The notes: a model not told the origin generated them from the letters alone. A stretch of 64,000 bases of DNA from Serratia sp. Ag1 (GCF_000743355.1 NZ_JQEI01000012.1:21751-85750), one strand, 5' to 3'; shown: positions 47,394 to 61,100, counted from the stretch's first letter. Translations and numbers: made by a program.

Positions 47394-49394
47394 TTAGAAC
47401 AGAATGCGGAACCCGGTCGTGGCGTTCAGCGGGCTTTCCACCTTGTTACCCTTCAGATAATTCATTTCGGCGTAAATGGCAGTGTTCTTGGTGATGTTGG
47501 CATTGACACCCAGACCGTACTTGCCGACATTGCCCGAATAGTTGTTATCCAGAGTAATATCGTTGATGGTCACTGTGTTACTGCGGGTGAATTCGCGAGC
47601 AATGGCCAGTTTGACATAAGGGGCTAGCTCAACCTCTCCCAGTGTCATCTTGGCACTGAGGAGCGTCCCCAATTCCCCCTGCACACTGTTGGCCGCGTTA
47701 ACAGCAGATTGCATTCCGTTGCTCAGGGTATAATCTGCAGCGCCAAGGCGTGAGTAATTCACTTTGCCATAGGGCTCCAGAGCAAACAGGCTGGAAAGAG
47801 GCACGGTGTAGCCGGTTTCCAACGAGGTAGTGAAGGTACTCTGGCTATAATCGCCTTTGCCGATAGCGCCATCATTCATACGGGCTCGGACCGTTTGGCT
47901 CAGGCGGTTTCCCTTGAGCACGCTGTCCAGATACCAGCCGGAGTTAGCCAGATAGCTGGCATACAGGCCACCACTGTAGCTTGCGACATCACCGTTGCCC
48001 CCCAGATTGAAGCTGACATTGGACTTGCTGTAGGCCGTAAAGGCACCCAGCAACCATTTACCGTCAACCACATCCCACGATTTGTCGGCACCGATCTCCA
48101 TACCGTTCAGCGTATTTTTGAATGACGTATAGCGGTGATCGTTCAATCTGCTGTCGTCATTCAGATAACGAGCCCAGACACCAACGTCTGCCACACTGCT
48201 ACGCAGGTTACCTTGCCGTTGGCGTAGTGTGCTCAGTTCCGTATTAACAATATGCTGTGACGCTGCCGCCATGCTCAGTACGCCTTGCGCACTGGCACTC
48301 AGTGTGGGAGCAGCAACTGGCGTAGGTTCGACAGGGGTCGGTCCAGGCGTTGGGAGCACACCGGGCTCCTCCGTGTTTTGCTCTGGCACGGTACCCGCCT
48401 TGCCACCGACCAGATACCACTGGGTATGCCCATCCTGTGAGCTGTTGTACAACCGGTATTGATAGACACCTGCCTCAACGAGCCCCCCCTGATTCAGCAG
48501 GTTGAATTTGGCATCGCCACTGTTGATGTAGACCAACGGCACGTTGGCAGGAAGACCGATCTCCCGACCACTGTCTTGCACCAATAGACCAAACTGGCCA
48601 GTGGCACGTTGCGTCACCCGCAGGCTGTCACTTACGCCATCGGCCAGGCTGGTAGTGAGGGTAAAGGTGCCTTGACCAGCAAGGTTTTCAACATCCAGGC
48701 GGTTAACCTGGTCGGCTGAAATGTACGGGATCATCTCAATACTGCCACCCTGCATGGTTAACGTGCCAACCTGGGTGACCATCACGGGCCCAAGCTGTGT
48801 TGCAGGTGGCGCTGTACCCAGATCGCCTTGCTTGCCAGACCAGGAAGGTCCGATGGTGACCTTGCCTGCGATTGTCAGCTTTTCGAGGGTGATATTGGTT
48901 GGGGTCGCAGGCGCATTGGAGGTGACATCAATCAGCTTGCTATCGGTGTTGGCGATATACAAACTCCCTCCGGCTCCTACCGTCAACGCTCCCAGCGAAC
49001 GGCTGTTAGCCTCCATAGACATCCGACCGTCGCTATTAATCAGCGTGTTGTTGATGGTACCGTAAGCATTCACCGACAACCGCCCACCTTGGTTGACCAC
49101 GGTATCATTGGCTGTTGAACCGTCTTCAACCTGTAGCCAGCCGTCATTGTTGACGGTGATAGCGTTGCCCTGAGAATTGTTATCCAGATAAATCATGCCG
49201 TTGTTATAAACGACACCATTATTAACAATGCCTTCGGTAACATACTGCGAGGCATAGGGTGAAGTTTCCGTCGTTTTAAAGACAGATTCATTATTGACGG
49301 TAGTTCCATCGACTTGCTGGGTATACGCCTGTGCCTGCGTTGCCACCCCGCAATAGCACAGGGTTATTGCCAGCGTTAAAGCGTTTATTTTCAT
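47394..49394 (-). CDS. Type V autotransporter (AIDA/pertactin-like)
   Basis: A 666-residue surface protein. The signal peptide is MKINALTLAITLCYCGVATQ (ending QAQA). The passenger (residues about 25-385) shows beta-helix repeats such as TVNNDGWLQVEDGSTANDTV and VNQGGRLSVNAYGTINNTLI, typical of AIDA-like passengers. A Pro/Thr-rich hinge (PTPGPTPVEPTPVAAPT) leads to a C-terminal barrel (about 400-666) ending in FRILF, the barrel-assembly signal. The start at 49394 has GAGG upstream. The passenger's target (adhesion or other) is unknown. It is divergent from cdiB. Confidence 0.88.
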   Translation of the reverse strand: MKINALTLAITLCYCGVATQAQAYTQQVDGTTVNNESVFKTTETSPYASQYVTEGIVNNGVVYNNGMIYLDNNSQGNAITVNNDGWLQVEDGSTANDTVVNQGGRLSVNAYGTINNTLINSDGRMSMEANSRSLGALTVGAGGSLYIANTDSKLIDVTSNAPATPTNITLEKLTIAGKVTIGPSWSGKQGDLGTAPPATQLGPVMVTQVGTLTMQGGSIEMIPYISADQVNRLDVENLAGQGTFTLTTSLADGVSDSLRVTQRATGQFGLLVQDSGREIGLPANVPLVYINSGDAKFNLLNQGGLVEAGVYQYRLYNSSQDGHTQWYLVGGKAGTVPEQNTEEPGVLPTPGPTPVEPTPVAAPTLSASAQGVLSMAAASQHIVNTELSTLRQRQGNLRSSVADVGVWARYLNDDSRLNDHRYTSFKNTLNGMEIGADKSWDVVDGKWLLGAFTAYSKSNVSFNLGGNGDVASYSGGLYASYLANSGWYLDSVLKGNRLSQTVRARMNDGAIGKGDYSQSTFTTSLETGYTVPLSSLFALEPYGKVNYSRLGAADYTLSNGMQSAVNAANSVQGELGTLLSAKMTLGEVELAPYVKLAIAREFTRSNTVTINDITLDNNYSGNVGKYGLGVNANITKNTAIYAEMNYLKGNKVESPLNATTGFRILF

Positions 49395-49862
49395 CCATGC
49401 CTCAGAGAATAATAATGTTGTTTTGTCGATCGTTTCCCCTTGCATCGTCCACCTTGGAGAAGTCATTCCTTCGCAGGCAAGCTAGCAGAAAACGAAACCA
49501 AATAAGCAACTGACGGGAAAAGAGGATTAACCTGACACGGGAATAAACGAGGTGTGCATCCTTGCTTTACCGCCACAGGATGACAGATGGCGCATTATAG
49601 TCAGACTGACATCCATGGGTTATAAACCGGGCGGGAGTATAGGGTAACGCATTATGAATGTTCAACCACTTCAGCGTGATGATACAGGCAGTGAAGTAAG
49701 TCACAATGATGACGATACCCCCCAATTCTAGGAGGGCAAACAACGTTCAGCGCTTTATTGAGGTACAGGTGAATAGTGATTGCAAATAAACTCCCTCATG
49801 GTTAATATTCGCGCAAAATTTATATAAGCAAATATTAAGCGTTTTCCAACAAGGATTGTTTG
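49395..49862. promoter_or_regulatory. Divergent control region of the autotransporter and cdiB
   Basis: About 470 bases without a gene. The cdiB-proximal 80 bases are AT-rich and contain TATATAAG and similar -10-like hexamers, with AAGGA at 49851-49855 as ribosome site. No specific operator was identified. Confidence 0.5.
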
Positions 49863-51563
49863 ATGCCATCCCCCCGTTTTATCCGTCGGGCGCGTTATTT
49901 CCGCACCTGCGTTATTGCTGTGCCTGCGTTTCTGATGATTTCCCCGTTATCACTTGCTGCGACAGGCAGTGAGCAACTGATCCTGCAACAGCAACGTCAG
50001 CGCGCGCTGGAACAACAGCTGTTGCCGCCTACGCCCGATGTGCGTCTGCTGCCCCCGGCTTCCCGCCTGGGAAGCCTGATGTTCCCGCAGGAAAAACCCT
50101 GCTTCAACATCGATCGCGTGGAACTGAGTGGTCAGGAAGCCTTGCCACGTTGGTTGCCGTTACAACGCCTCGCCAATCAGGCGCAGGGCCAGTGTCTGGG
50201 CGGCAAGGGCATCAATCTGCTTATGAGCACGATGCAGAATCGCCTGGTGGACCACGGCTATATCACCACCCGCGTGCTGGCCCCGCAGCAAGACTTAAAA
50301 AGCGGGACATTGAAGCTGAACATCCTGCCTGGTTTCATCCGTCAGGTGAAACTGACGCCGGACAGCGGGAGCTATATCACGCTGTTCAATGCGTTCCCGC
50401 CGCGATCCGGTCAATTGTTGGATTTACGCGGCATTGAGCAAGGCCTGGAGAACCTGCAGCGCCTGCCGACCGTACAGGCCAAGATGGACATCGTCCCGGG
50501 GGAAAAACCGGGGGAAAGCGATATCCAACTCAACTGGCAGCAGGCCAAAATCTGGCGGCTGGGCGCGTCGCTGGACGATTCCGGCACCCGCAGTACCGGG
50601 CGTTACCAAGGCGGATTGACCTTCTCGCTGGATAATCCGTTATCCCTCAGTGACCTGTTCTACATCTCCGGCACCCGTGCGCTGCAACCCGGTAATGACA
50701 AGGGCAGCAAGAACCTCACCGCTCACTATTCGGTGCCGTTCCGCTACGCCATGCTGTCGGTTACTGCCAACGATTACGACTATCATCAGACCGTCGCCGG
50801 GCTGAATGGCGATTACCGCTACCGTGGCGACAGCCAGAACCTGACGGTGCAACTGAGCCGCGTCCTGCACCGCAGCGGTACCCAGAAAACCACCTTCACT
50901 TACGATATCCTGACGCGTGGGTCGAAGAACTACATCAATGACACAGAGGTGGAAGTGCAGCGCCGCCGCACCGCAGGCTGGCGCATGGGGCTGCAACACC
51001 GCCACTTTATCCAACAGGCCACACTGGACGCCGGTATCAGCTATCAACGCGGCACCCGCTGGTTCGGCGCACTGCCTGCACCGGAAGAGTCGTATGGTGA
51101 TGCCACCGCACTGAGCAAGATTATCCAGCTTTCCAGCCAACTGAACGTGCCGTTTGCGCTGGGCAAGCAGACATTCCGCTACAACCTGGGTTACCAGCGC
51201 CAGATGAGCAACACCCCGCTGACGCCGCAGGACCAGTTTGCCATCGGCAGCCGTTTTACGGTACGCGGCTTTGATGGTGAGCGTACCCTCAATGCCAATG
51301 CAGGCTGGACGGTGCGCAACGAACTGGCCTGGACGACACCGGTTCCCAATCAGGAACTGTATCTGGGAGCCGATTACGGCCATGTCAGCGGTCGCGGTAC
51401 CGAAAACCTGACCGGGACCAACCTGGCCGGTAGCGTGCTCGGTGTGCGCGGCAGCGCCTTCAAAACCCGTTATGACCTGTTTGCCGGGGTACCGCTCTCC
51501 AAACCGGATGGCTTCAAGACCAGCCCGGTGACGCTGGGTTTTACCCTGAACTGGGATTTTTAA
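49863..51563 (+). CDS. cdiB: CdiB two-partner secretion transporter (ShlB/FhaC family)
   Basis: Outer-membrane Omp85-type pore that exports CdiA. It has 566 residues from the ATG at 49863 (AAGGA 7 bases upstream). A signal peptide ends near SLAATG. POTRA domains lie at about 80-235 ([40 protein letters not shown]), followed by a 16-strand barrel. The lid-lock motif VRGF is at residues 467-470, and the protein ends in a barrel signal (GFTLNWDF). cdiC follows 10 bases later, then cdiA, so one operon is evident. Confidence 0.93.
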   Translation: MPSPRFIRRARYFRTCVIAVPAFLMISPLSLAATGSEQLILQQQRQRALEQQLLPPTPDVRLLPPASRLGSLMFPQEKPCFNIDRVELSGQEALPRWLPLQRLANQAQGQCLGGKGINLLMSTMQNRLVDHGYITTRVLAPQQDLKSGTLKLNILPGFIRQVKLTPDSGSYITLFNAFPPRSGQLLDLRGIEQGLENLQRLPTVQAKMDIVPGEKPGESDIQLNWQQAKIWRLGASLDDSGTRSTGRYQGGLTFSLDNPLSLSDLFYISGTRALQPGNDKGSKNLTAHYSVPFRYAMLSVTANDYDYHQTVAGLNGDYRYRGDSQNLTVQLSRVLHRSGTQKTTFTYDILTRGSKNYINDTEVEVQRRRTAGWRMGLQHRHFIQQATLDAGISYQRGTRWFGALPAPEESYGDATALSKIIQLSSQLNVPFALGKQTFRYNLGYQRQMSNTPLTPQDQFAIGSRFTVRGFDGERTLNANAGWTVRNELAWTTPVPNQELYLGADYGHVSGRGTENLTGTNLAGSVLGVRGSAFKTRYDLFAGVPLSKPDGFKTSPVTLGFTLNWDF

Positions 51564-51573
51564 GGGTAAGACG

Positions 51574-52128
51574 ATGCTGATAGGTGCGTATGACGTGCAT
51601 GCCCCATTGATACTGGGGGGCGACCGCAGTGAAGCCGAGGTGCTCGGGGCTGCCGTCTGGCTGTGGATGCACTCGCCCCAGCACCGGGATGTGCCGTTGC
51701 ACGCGTTGCCCACGGTATTGCTGCCGATTATCAAATACCAGCATTACATGCTGGTTAGCCGGGGCACCCAGCCGCTGTTTTTTCTCAGTTGGATGTGGCT
51801 GAGTGTTGAGGCGGAAGCGCGTTATCTTACACAACCGGCCATTCTGGTGCAGGACGCAGACTGGGCCAGTGGCGAGCGCCTGTGGATCCGTGACTGGATC
51901 GCCCCGTTTGGTGAAACCCGCGCCATGAGCCGCCTGGTCACCGAGACGCTGTTCCCCGAGCACTGTTTTCGTTCCCTTTATCACCGTGGCGCACAACACG
52001 GTAAACGCGTGATGAATTTCAAGGGTGACCAGATCAGTCACCCACAGGCCCGCGCCTGGCGTGTGGCCAACCCATTATCTGTTTCTCTTCCCGAATACCC
52101 GCAAGACCGGTCAAGGATGTTACCGTGA
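51574..52128 (+). CDS. cdiC: HlyC-type toxin-activating lysine acyltransferase (CdiC)
   Basis: A 184-residue acyltransferase between cdiB and cdiA. It aligns with HlyC: WLWMHSPQHRD (His37 matches HlyC His23), FFLSWMWLSVEAEARYL and RLWIRDWIAPFG (Asp108 matches the catalytic Asp92). The family transfers fatty acids from acyl-ACP to lysines of exported toxins in the cytoplasm. The natural substrate here should be CdiA; the acylated site is not visible. Its stop overlaps the cdiA GTG (GTGA, 52125-52128), implying coupling. Confidence 0.88.
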   Translation: MLIGAYDVHAPLILGGDRSEAEVLGAAVWLWMHSPQHRDVPLHALPTVLLPIIKYQHYMLVSRGTQPLFFLSWMWLSVEAEARYLTQPAILVQDADWASGERLWIRDWIAPFGETRAMSRLVTETLFPEHCFRSLYHRGAQHGKRVMNFKGDQISHPQARAWRVANPLSVSLPEYPQDRSRMLP

Positions 52129-55100
52129 ACAAGAATCTCTATCGTATCGTTTTTAATACCGCCCGTGGCATGCTGATGGTGGTGCCCGATATCGCCGGGG
52201 CTGGTCGTATGGGGGCCGCGTCGTCGCCGTCCGGCACGGGCCACACCCTCAGCCAGATGATAGGTAAAGTTCATGGACTGAGTTTTGCGGTGCTGCTGGC
52301 CCTGGGGGCTATTCAGCCGGTGCAGGCCAACATCGTGGCCGATGGCAGTGCACCGGGCAACCAGCAGCCGACCATTATCAGCAGTGCCAACGGCACGCCG
52401 CAGGTCAATATCCAGACGCCAAGCGCAGAGGGCGTTTCGCGCAACGTCTACAGCCAGTTCGACGTCGATAATAAAGGTGTGGTGCTCAATAACAGCCACC
52501 TCAACACCCAGACCCAGATCGCCGGGATGGTCACCGCCAACCCGTGGCTGGCAAAAGGTGAAGCCAAAGTCATTCTCAATGAAGTCAATGCCAGTAACCC
52601 CAGCCAGTTGAACGGCTTTATTGAAGTGGCCGGGCAGAAAGCGCAGGTGGTGATTGCCAACCCGGCAGGCATCACCTGTAGCGGCTGCGGTTTTATCAAC
52701 GCCAACCGTGCCACGCTCACCACCGGCCAGGCACAAATGACCAACGGCCAACTGACGGGGTACAACGTCGAGCGTGGCGAGATTGTGGTACAGGGCAATG
52801 GGCTGGACAGCAGCCTGCAGGACCACACCGACCTGATTGCCCGCTCGGTCAAAATCAATGCCGGAGTCTGGGCCAATGACCTCAACGTCACCACCGGGCG
52901 CAACCAGGTGGATGCAGCGCACCAGACAGTGAATGCAAAAACCGCTGATGGCAGCCCCCGTCCTTCTGTCGCGGTGGATGTCTCCCAACTGGGCGGCATG
53001 TATGCCAATAAAATCCTGCTGCGCGGCACCGAAGCCGGGGTCGGCGTGCATAATGCCGGGGCGCTCAATGCGATTGCCGGTGACGTGGTGGTCAATGCGG
53101 ATGGCACGCTCACCAACAGCGGAGCGATGACCGCGTCTCAGACCGTCCAGGTGACAACCTCTGGTGATCTTACCAATAGCGGCAAACTGTATGCCGGAAA
53201 TAGTACCCAGGTTCAGACTGCAGGAGCACTGACCAACAGCGGCATTCTGGCGGCGCAGGGTAACACCACACTTACTGCTGTTGGTATCAACAGCACCTCA
53301 CAGGGTGTGCTGGCGGCAGGCATGGCCAGCGATGGCAAACTCGGCAGCAACGGCAACCTGACGCTCAACAGCCAGGGGCAACTGACCGCCAACGGCCAGA
53401 ACTCCGCAGCCGGGCAATTGTCCGCTACCGGCACGGCGCTGGATTTCAGCGGCAGCCAGACTTATGGCAACAATATTGGCCTTCAGGCCACGGTGGGTGA
53501 TATCCGCACCGTTGGGGCCAATCTGGCAGCCACACAAACACTTTCTGCCCGTACCGGTGGGATGCTCAACAACGACGGCGGTAAACTCAGTGCCGACCAG
53601 CTCTCGCTGACCGCCAGTAGCTTGTCTAACCAGCAGGGTACCGTGCAACAACTGGGTCAGCAGGATTTAACCCTCTCGCACGCGACCAGCATCAACAACC
53701 GTGCGGGGACGATTGCCAGCAACAGCAAAAACCTGACACTCAATACTGCCAACCTCAATAACGAGACCGGCACGATTATCCATGCTGGTGATGGAGCCTT
53801 GTCGATTCAGGCGGGGCAGATGAATGGCGACAGCGGCGCGGTGGTCTCCAACGGCAGCCTGGCACTGACGGGCACCCGACTGAACCTGGATAACACCGCC
53901 ACCCAGGCGGGAAATATCACCCTCAACGCCGCTAGCCTGTCGCACCGTGGCGGGCAGATGACCCAGACCGGCAGCGGCACGCTGAACCTCAACGTCACCG
54001 ATCTGTTCGACAATCTGGACGGCTCCGTGTTCTCCAACGGTGCGTTGTCGCTCACCGCCGGAACGCTCAATAACCAGCAGGGCCAGCTGATTGCTGCCGA
54101 TAAGCACGACCTGACGCTGACCCTGGACGGTGCGCTCAACAACCGCGATGGCCTGATTGCCGCCGATGGGCGTTTGACCTCGTTCAGCGGTGCGGTGGAT
54201 AACACTGGTGGGTTGATGCAGGCCGGTTCCACCTTGAGTCTTAACAGTCGCGGCGCTGAGGTGATAAACCGCAACAGCGGCGCACAAGGCGGGCTGGTCA
54301 GCGCAGGTGATATGCAGCTTGCGACAGGCAACCTCGACAACAGTCATGGCCAGATTGCCGCCAGCACCCTGACTGCCCAGACCGGCACACTCAATAACGC
54401 CGCAGGCAACATTCTGGCAGACAATGGGCTGACGCTCAGCAGCGGTGCCCTCAACAATCAGGCGGGAAACATTCAGTCCGATGCAGCACTGACGCTCAAT
54501 ACTCATGGTCAGAGCATCAATAACACGGCGGGAGGCCTGGTTGGGGCTACAGGCTCTCTGTCGCTTTCCAGCGGGGCGCTGGATAACCGCCAGGGCAAGC
54601 TGGTGGGCGGTGGTGACACCGTGTTACACACCGGCTTACTCGATAACCGGGGCGGTCAGTTGGCTTCTCTCAGCACTCTATCGCTGTTCAATACCGGCTT
54701 GCTCAACGATGACGGTGGTCTGCTGCAAAGCGCTGCCGACCTGCTGATTGACACTCAGGGCGGAACACTCAGCAACACCCGCAGTGGTGACCAGGGCGGT
54801 ATTACCAGCCAAGGTTCGCTGACGCTGAAAACCGGCACGCTGGATAACCAGCAGGGTGTGCTGATCAGCAACCAGCAACTGACTCTGACCTCCGGGGCCG
54901 TCAATAACCAGCAAGGTCAGATTGCGGCATTGGGTTCTATCAATGCGCTGACGCAGGCGCTGAATAACGCCTGGGGCAGCTTGCAGTCCGGGCAGAATTT
55001 ACAGTGGAATACCCAAGGTTATGCGTTCGATAACCAGCATGGCACCTTTAGTGCGCAGGGTGATCTGTCGCTGACCACCGCTGAGGTGAATAACCAGGAC

Positions 55101-58100
55101 GGGCTGCTGGCTTCCGGTGGGGCGATGACGCTCAATACCACCGCATTTGACAACAGCCTGCAAGGTAATCTGTTCAGCAAAGGGACATTGGATCTCACTG
55201 CCAGCAACATCAATAACCAGCAGGGCCAGATCCAGGCGCTGGGGAATATGGCGCTTAGCGCCGTTCAATCGGTGATCGACAACGGGGCCGGGCTGATCCA
55301 GGGAGCACTGAATGTCACCCTGAACGCTGCCAGCATCCTTAACCAGAACACCCTCGATGCAGCCAGTGGCATTCAGGGCGGCAGCCTGACGCTGAATGCA
55401 CAAGATGTCGATAACAGCCAGGGTGCGCTGCGCGTGGATAATGCGCTGACGCTCAACCTGAGCGGTAATCTCAACAACACCTCGGGGCTGCTGAGTGCGC
55501 AGAACAGCCTGCACACCCAGGCCCAGCAGATTACCAACAGCGCCGGGGCGATGGAAGCAGGCCAGCAACTCACGCTGAACAGTGGTTCCCTGACCGGCGA
55601 CGGTTCGCTGCTGTCGCTGGGGGATATGTCGCTCACTCTGGCGCAGGATTTCTTCAACGTTGGTACGGTGCAGGCAGGCAATAATCTGGTCTTGAGCACC
55701 CAAGGTAATCTGACCAACCAGTCACTGATCCAGGCCGGTAACCAGCTCGATCTGACGGCGACCAACCTGTTCAACAGCGCCACGGCAGAAATCAGTGCTG
55801 GCACCACGCAACTCACCGCTACGCAGACCCTGACCAACACCGGCCTGATTGACGGTTTCTATACCCGCCTCAACGGCACCACCGTCAACAATATCGGCAG
55901 TGGCCGCATTTATGGTGATGCGTTGGCTATCCAGGCGGGGACATTGAACAATCTGGCGGAGAACGGCCAGGCGGCCACCATCGCGGCACGGCAACGGCTG
56001 GATCTGGGTGTCGGCACCCTCAACAACTATGACCATGCGCTGATTTACAGTGACGGTTTTATGGCTATAGGCGGCGCACTGGATGGCAACTACCAGGCCA
56101 TCGGCCAGGGTGGGGTACTGAACAATCACAGTTCCACCATTGAATCTGCCGGAGACATGGCGCTCAACATTGGGCAGATCAACAACATCAACGATCACTT
56201 CTCGCTGGAAAACGTGCTGGTTTCTCAGGAGCATATTTCTGAATACGAAGTGCCGTACCTCAACAACGGCGTGCGTTACAACGACCAGGACTACACCATC
56301 TATATCTACCAGGACGAAGTGAACATCCTGTGTATCGAAGGGGTGATCTGCCACACCACCGACGGCGATCGTTTTACCCATTATGATTACACCCGCACCA
56401 TCACCGAAGATCGGGTGAAAGAGTCTGATCCGGCCAAAATCATTGCTGGCGGCAATCTCAGCATCAACGCGGGCAGTGTGCTGAATGACAAGAGCCAGAT
56501 TATTGCCGGTGGGGCACTGGCGATACAGGCGGGGTCAGTCGATAACGTTGAGGTGGAGGCCAACCGCCAGATCAATGAGGTCGGCAACGCCACCTATTAC
56601 TGGCGTATTCCTCAGAAAGGGACAGATGAGAGTGGCAAAGAAGAGGTTGCTTATCAGCCCCCGACAGTGATCCAGGCTATCATGCTGAAGCCCAGTACCT
56701 TGGCGGAATATACCCAGGGTCAGGGCAGTAATCTGGTGATTGACGCCCAGCAGCAGGCGGAGATCAATGGTGATATTCAGGGGACTGCAGGCATTAACGC
56801 CGCACCGATTGCCGGGCCGGGCGCAGGTAGCCTGTTGCCGGTGGTGCCGGGTGCCATTACCCTGCCTGCGGGCAAAACCTTTGAGGTGAGCCTCGGGGAC
56901 TCTGGCAAGGTAGTACGCCTGGTTGGGCCGAATACCCAACTGCCGGACAACAGCCTGTTCCTGGTGCGCCCGGACAGCAGCCCGTATCTGGTGGAAACCG
57001 ATCCACGCTTCACCAACCAGAAACAGTGGCTGGGTTCGGATTACATGATGAACGCCTTCACCACCGACCCGAACAACGTGCTCAAACGTCTGGGGGATGG
57101 CTACTACGAGCAGCGGCTGATCCGCGAGCAGGTGATTGCCCTGAGCGGTAACCGTTACCTCGACGGTTTTACCAACGACGAAGAGCAGTTCAAGGCCCTG
57201 ATGAACAACGGGGTGGAATTTGGCAAGAAATACAACCTGACCCTCGGTGTGGCACTTACCGCTGAACAGATGGCATTGCTGACGGGCGATATCGTCTGGA
57301 TGGTGGCGCAGACCGTGACTCTACCGGATGGTAGCACCCAGCAGGTACTGGTGCCGCAGGTGTATGCCACCGTCAAGGCGGGTGATCTGGACGGCAGCGG
57401 TGCGTTGCTGTCCGGGAAAACCGTCGGCCTGAATCTCAGTGGCGATCTGACCAACAGCGGGCGCATCAGTAGCCAGCAGAGCACGCAGATCCTGGCGGAG
57501 AACATCAACAACCTGGGCGGCTTGATCCAGGGTAACGATGTGGCGCTGAAAGCGCGCACCGATATCAATAATGTCGGCGGGGTGATCGCCGGGCAGCAAA
57601 GCCTGGTGGCGACCGCCGGACGGGATATCAACGCCATCACCACCACCCGCAGTGCCGAAAGCGCGGGCGGTGACTTTGCACGTAATACGCTGGACCGCGT
57701 TGCCGGGCTGTATGTGCAGCAAGCGGATGGCACGCTGGCGCTGCAGGCCGGGCGCGATGTCAATCTGACGGCAGCGCAGGTAGTCAACAGCGGCGAAGGC
57801 GGCACGACCTCTATTACGGCGGGGCGCGACCTGAACCTGAATGCGGTGGAAACCAGCAACAGTGAGCGGTATGTTTTCGGACCCAATAATACAGTGGCGC
57901 AACGTTCAACAGCGCATACGGGGTCAGTGGTCTCGGGTCAGGGGGATGTCACCCTGTCAGCGGGACAGGATATAAACACCCAGGCCGCCAGAATGTCTGC
58001 GGAGGGGCAACTCGCTCTCCAGGCTGGAAGGGATGTTAATCTTCACGATGTTACCGATACCTTTGCTTATGATGCACATCATGAATACAGCGGAAAAACA

Positions 58101-61100
58101 GGGGGAGGGCGTAACCGTAACTACACGCAGACACTGACTCTTGATGCCACATCTTCTCAGGGAAGTTCGCTGTCGGGGCGTGATATCAATGTTGCTGCTG
58201 GCCATGATGTCAATGTTGTTTCCGGGAATATCCAGGCAGATAACACGCTGTCCGTTCAGGCGGGGAATGATGTTTCTATCAAGGCAGGCAATAATACGTT
58301 GACGTCTGACAGGATATTTAATGGCACAACGTGGCAGAAGGTCACGGAAAGCCATCAGGGCAGTCAGTTGGCTGCGGGTAACAATCTGTCTCTGCAGGCC
58401 AAACAGGACGTAAATGTACAGTCATCGACCCTGATTGCAGAGAATGATGTGAGCTTGCGTGCTGGTCGGGATGTCAATCTTTCTTCTCAACAGACACGTG
58501 AGTATGAAGAAAGCCGCTCGAGCGGTCGTCAGCAGGTCGATGAGTCTGTCCGTCAGCAGAATACCGACATAGCCAGTGGTGGGAATACCACGATCCAGGC
58601 AGGCCGTGACGTCAACAGTCAGGCTGCGCAGGTGAACGCACAAGGTGATATCGGTGTGACTGCCGGGCGTGATATCAATCTTGATACTGCCACCGAGAGT
58701 GACTATTCCTTCTTCGAAGAAACCCAAACCAAGAAAGGCTTCCTGTCGAAGACCACCACCCATACGGTGCGTGAAGACTACGCGACGCAGGAAAAAGGCT
58801 CACTGCTCAGCGGCAACAACGTGTCGTTGTCTGCCGGTAATGACTTGACGGTGAAAGGCTCTGCGGTGGTCGGTGACGGCAATATTAATCTAAAAGCAGG
58901 TAATAACGTCGAGATTGTGGCCGCCACCGAAGAGCAATCGAGCTACCGATTGGATGAGAAGAAAAAGAGCGGTGTGTTCAGCGGCGGTGGGTTGGGCTTC
59001 ACTGTCGGCAGCACCTCGTCACGCCATCAGGTGAACGAAGACGGTACCACTCAGAGCCAGAGCGTGAGCACCATCGGGTCGACCGGTGGCGATGTGAGCA
59101 TCGTGGCGGGCGGTAAAACCCATATCGGCGGTGCGGATGTGATTGCCAACCAGAACCTGTCGGTGACCGGTGACAGCGTACAGATTGACCCAGGGCACGA
59201 TATCACGCGCCGGGATGAGACCTTTGAGCAGAAGAGCAGTGGCTTGACCATCGCGCTGTCTGGCCCGGTGGGCAGTGCTGTCAACAGTGCGGTCACCACC
59301 GCACAACAGGCAAAAAAAGAAACTGATGGGCGCTTGGCCGCCTTGCAAGGGACCAAAGCGGCGCTGTCAGGTGTTCAGGCCGTGCAAGCCGGGCAACTGG
59401 TGCAGGCGGAGGGCGGCGATGCGGCGAGTATGGTGGGCGTCAGCGTTTCACTAGGTTCGCAGAAATCGTCCTCGCAGCAACATCAGGAACAGAAAACCGT
59501 CAGTGGTTCGACACTGACGGCGGGCAATAACCTGACGGTCACTGCCACTGGCCAAGGAAATTCGGCAAACAGCGGCGACCTCCTGATTGCCGGTAGCCAG
59601 CTCAAAGCCGGTGGTGATACCACGTTGGATGCGCAACGTGATTTGCTGTTACTGGGTGCAGCCAATACGCAAAAAACTGAAGGCAGCAACAGCAGCAGCG
59701 GCGGCAATATTGGCGTCAGCCTGGGCGTGGGTGGCTCAGGCAGCGGTCTGAGTGTGTTTGCCAACGCCAACAAGAGTCAGGGTAATGAGCACGGCGACGG
59801 CACCTTCTGGAGCGAAACCCTGGTCGACAGTGGCGGTACGCTGTCGCTGCACAGTGGCCGCGACACGGCACTGGTGGGTGCGCAGGCCAGCGGTGACACG
59901 GTGAAGGTGGATGCAGGGCGTAATCTGACGCTGCAAAGCCAGCAGGACAGCGACAACTATGATGCGAAGCAGACCAGCGTCAGTGGCGGTGTCAGCGTGG
60001 CGGTGGTGGGCGGCGGTGGCTCGGCCAACCTGAGCATGAGCCGTGACAAACTGCACAGCAACTATGACAGCGTGCAGGAGCAGACGGGTATCTACGCGGG
60101 TAAAGGCGGCTTTGATATCACGGTGGGTGAGCATACGCAGCTTGACGGTGCGGTGATAGCCAGCACGGCAGACGCGGATAAAAACCGGTTGGATACCGGC
60201 ACACTGGGCTTTAGCAATATCCATAACCAGGCAGACTTCAAGGCCGAGCATCAGGGCGGTAGCCTAAGCACTGGTGGCCCGGTGGGCTCTGACCTGCTGA
60301 GCAATCTGGGCAGCATGGCGCTGTCGGGGTTGGGTAACAGTGGGCATGCAGAAGGCACAACGCAGGCCGCAGTCAGTGATGGCACTATCATCATCCGTGA
60401 CCAGGCCAACCAGAAACAGGATGTGGCGGAGCTGAGTCGAGACACCGACAATGCTAACGGCAGTATTGGGCCAATATTTGACAAAGAGAAAGAACAAAAC
60501 CGGCTGAAGGCGGCGCAGCTGATAGGTGAAATCGGTGCACAGGCGATGGATATCGTCCGGACACAAGGGGATATCAACGGGCTTGAGGCGGCACTGAAGG
60601 CCAATCCGAAGCTAAAAGGTGATACCGAAGCACTGCGCAATACCGATGCCTATAAAGCAGAGATGCAGAAATACGGTACGGGCAGCGACTTGCAGAAAGC
60701 GGCACAAGCCGTCACAGCAGCGTTGCAGGGCCTGGCCGGTGGCAATATGGCGGCGGCGATTGCGGGTGGATTAAGCCCGTATGCAGCAGAGCAAATCAAG
60801 AAGTACACCGGGGACAATGATACCGCCAACGTGCTGGCGCACGCAGTATGGGGTGCAATAGCGGCAGAGATGAGCGGCAACTCTGCGGCGGCTGGCGCAG
60901 CGGGTGCGGCAGGTGGCGAACTGGCCGCACGTTATCTGGCGGGTCAGTTGTATCCTGACGTGAAACCCGAAAACCTGAGTGAGGAGCAGAAGCAGAGGAT
61001 CAGCGCTCTGGCGACCTTGGCGGCAGGGTTAGCGGGTGGTGTCGTGGGCGACAGCACGGCGAATGCGGTAGCGGGAGGCCAGGCTGGGAAGAACGCGGTG

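Noticed and set aside
52448..60880. Many long minus-strand open frames inside cdiA
   Set aside because: They follow from the repetitive, GC-rich codon pattern of cdiA and show no protein-family features.
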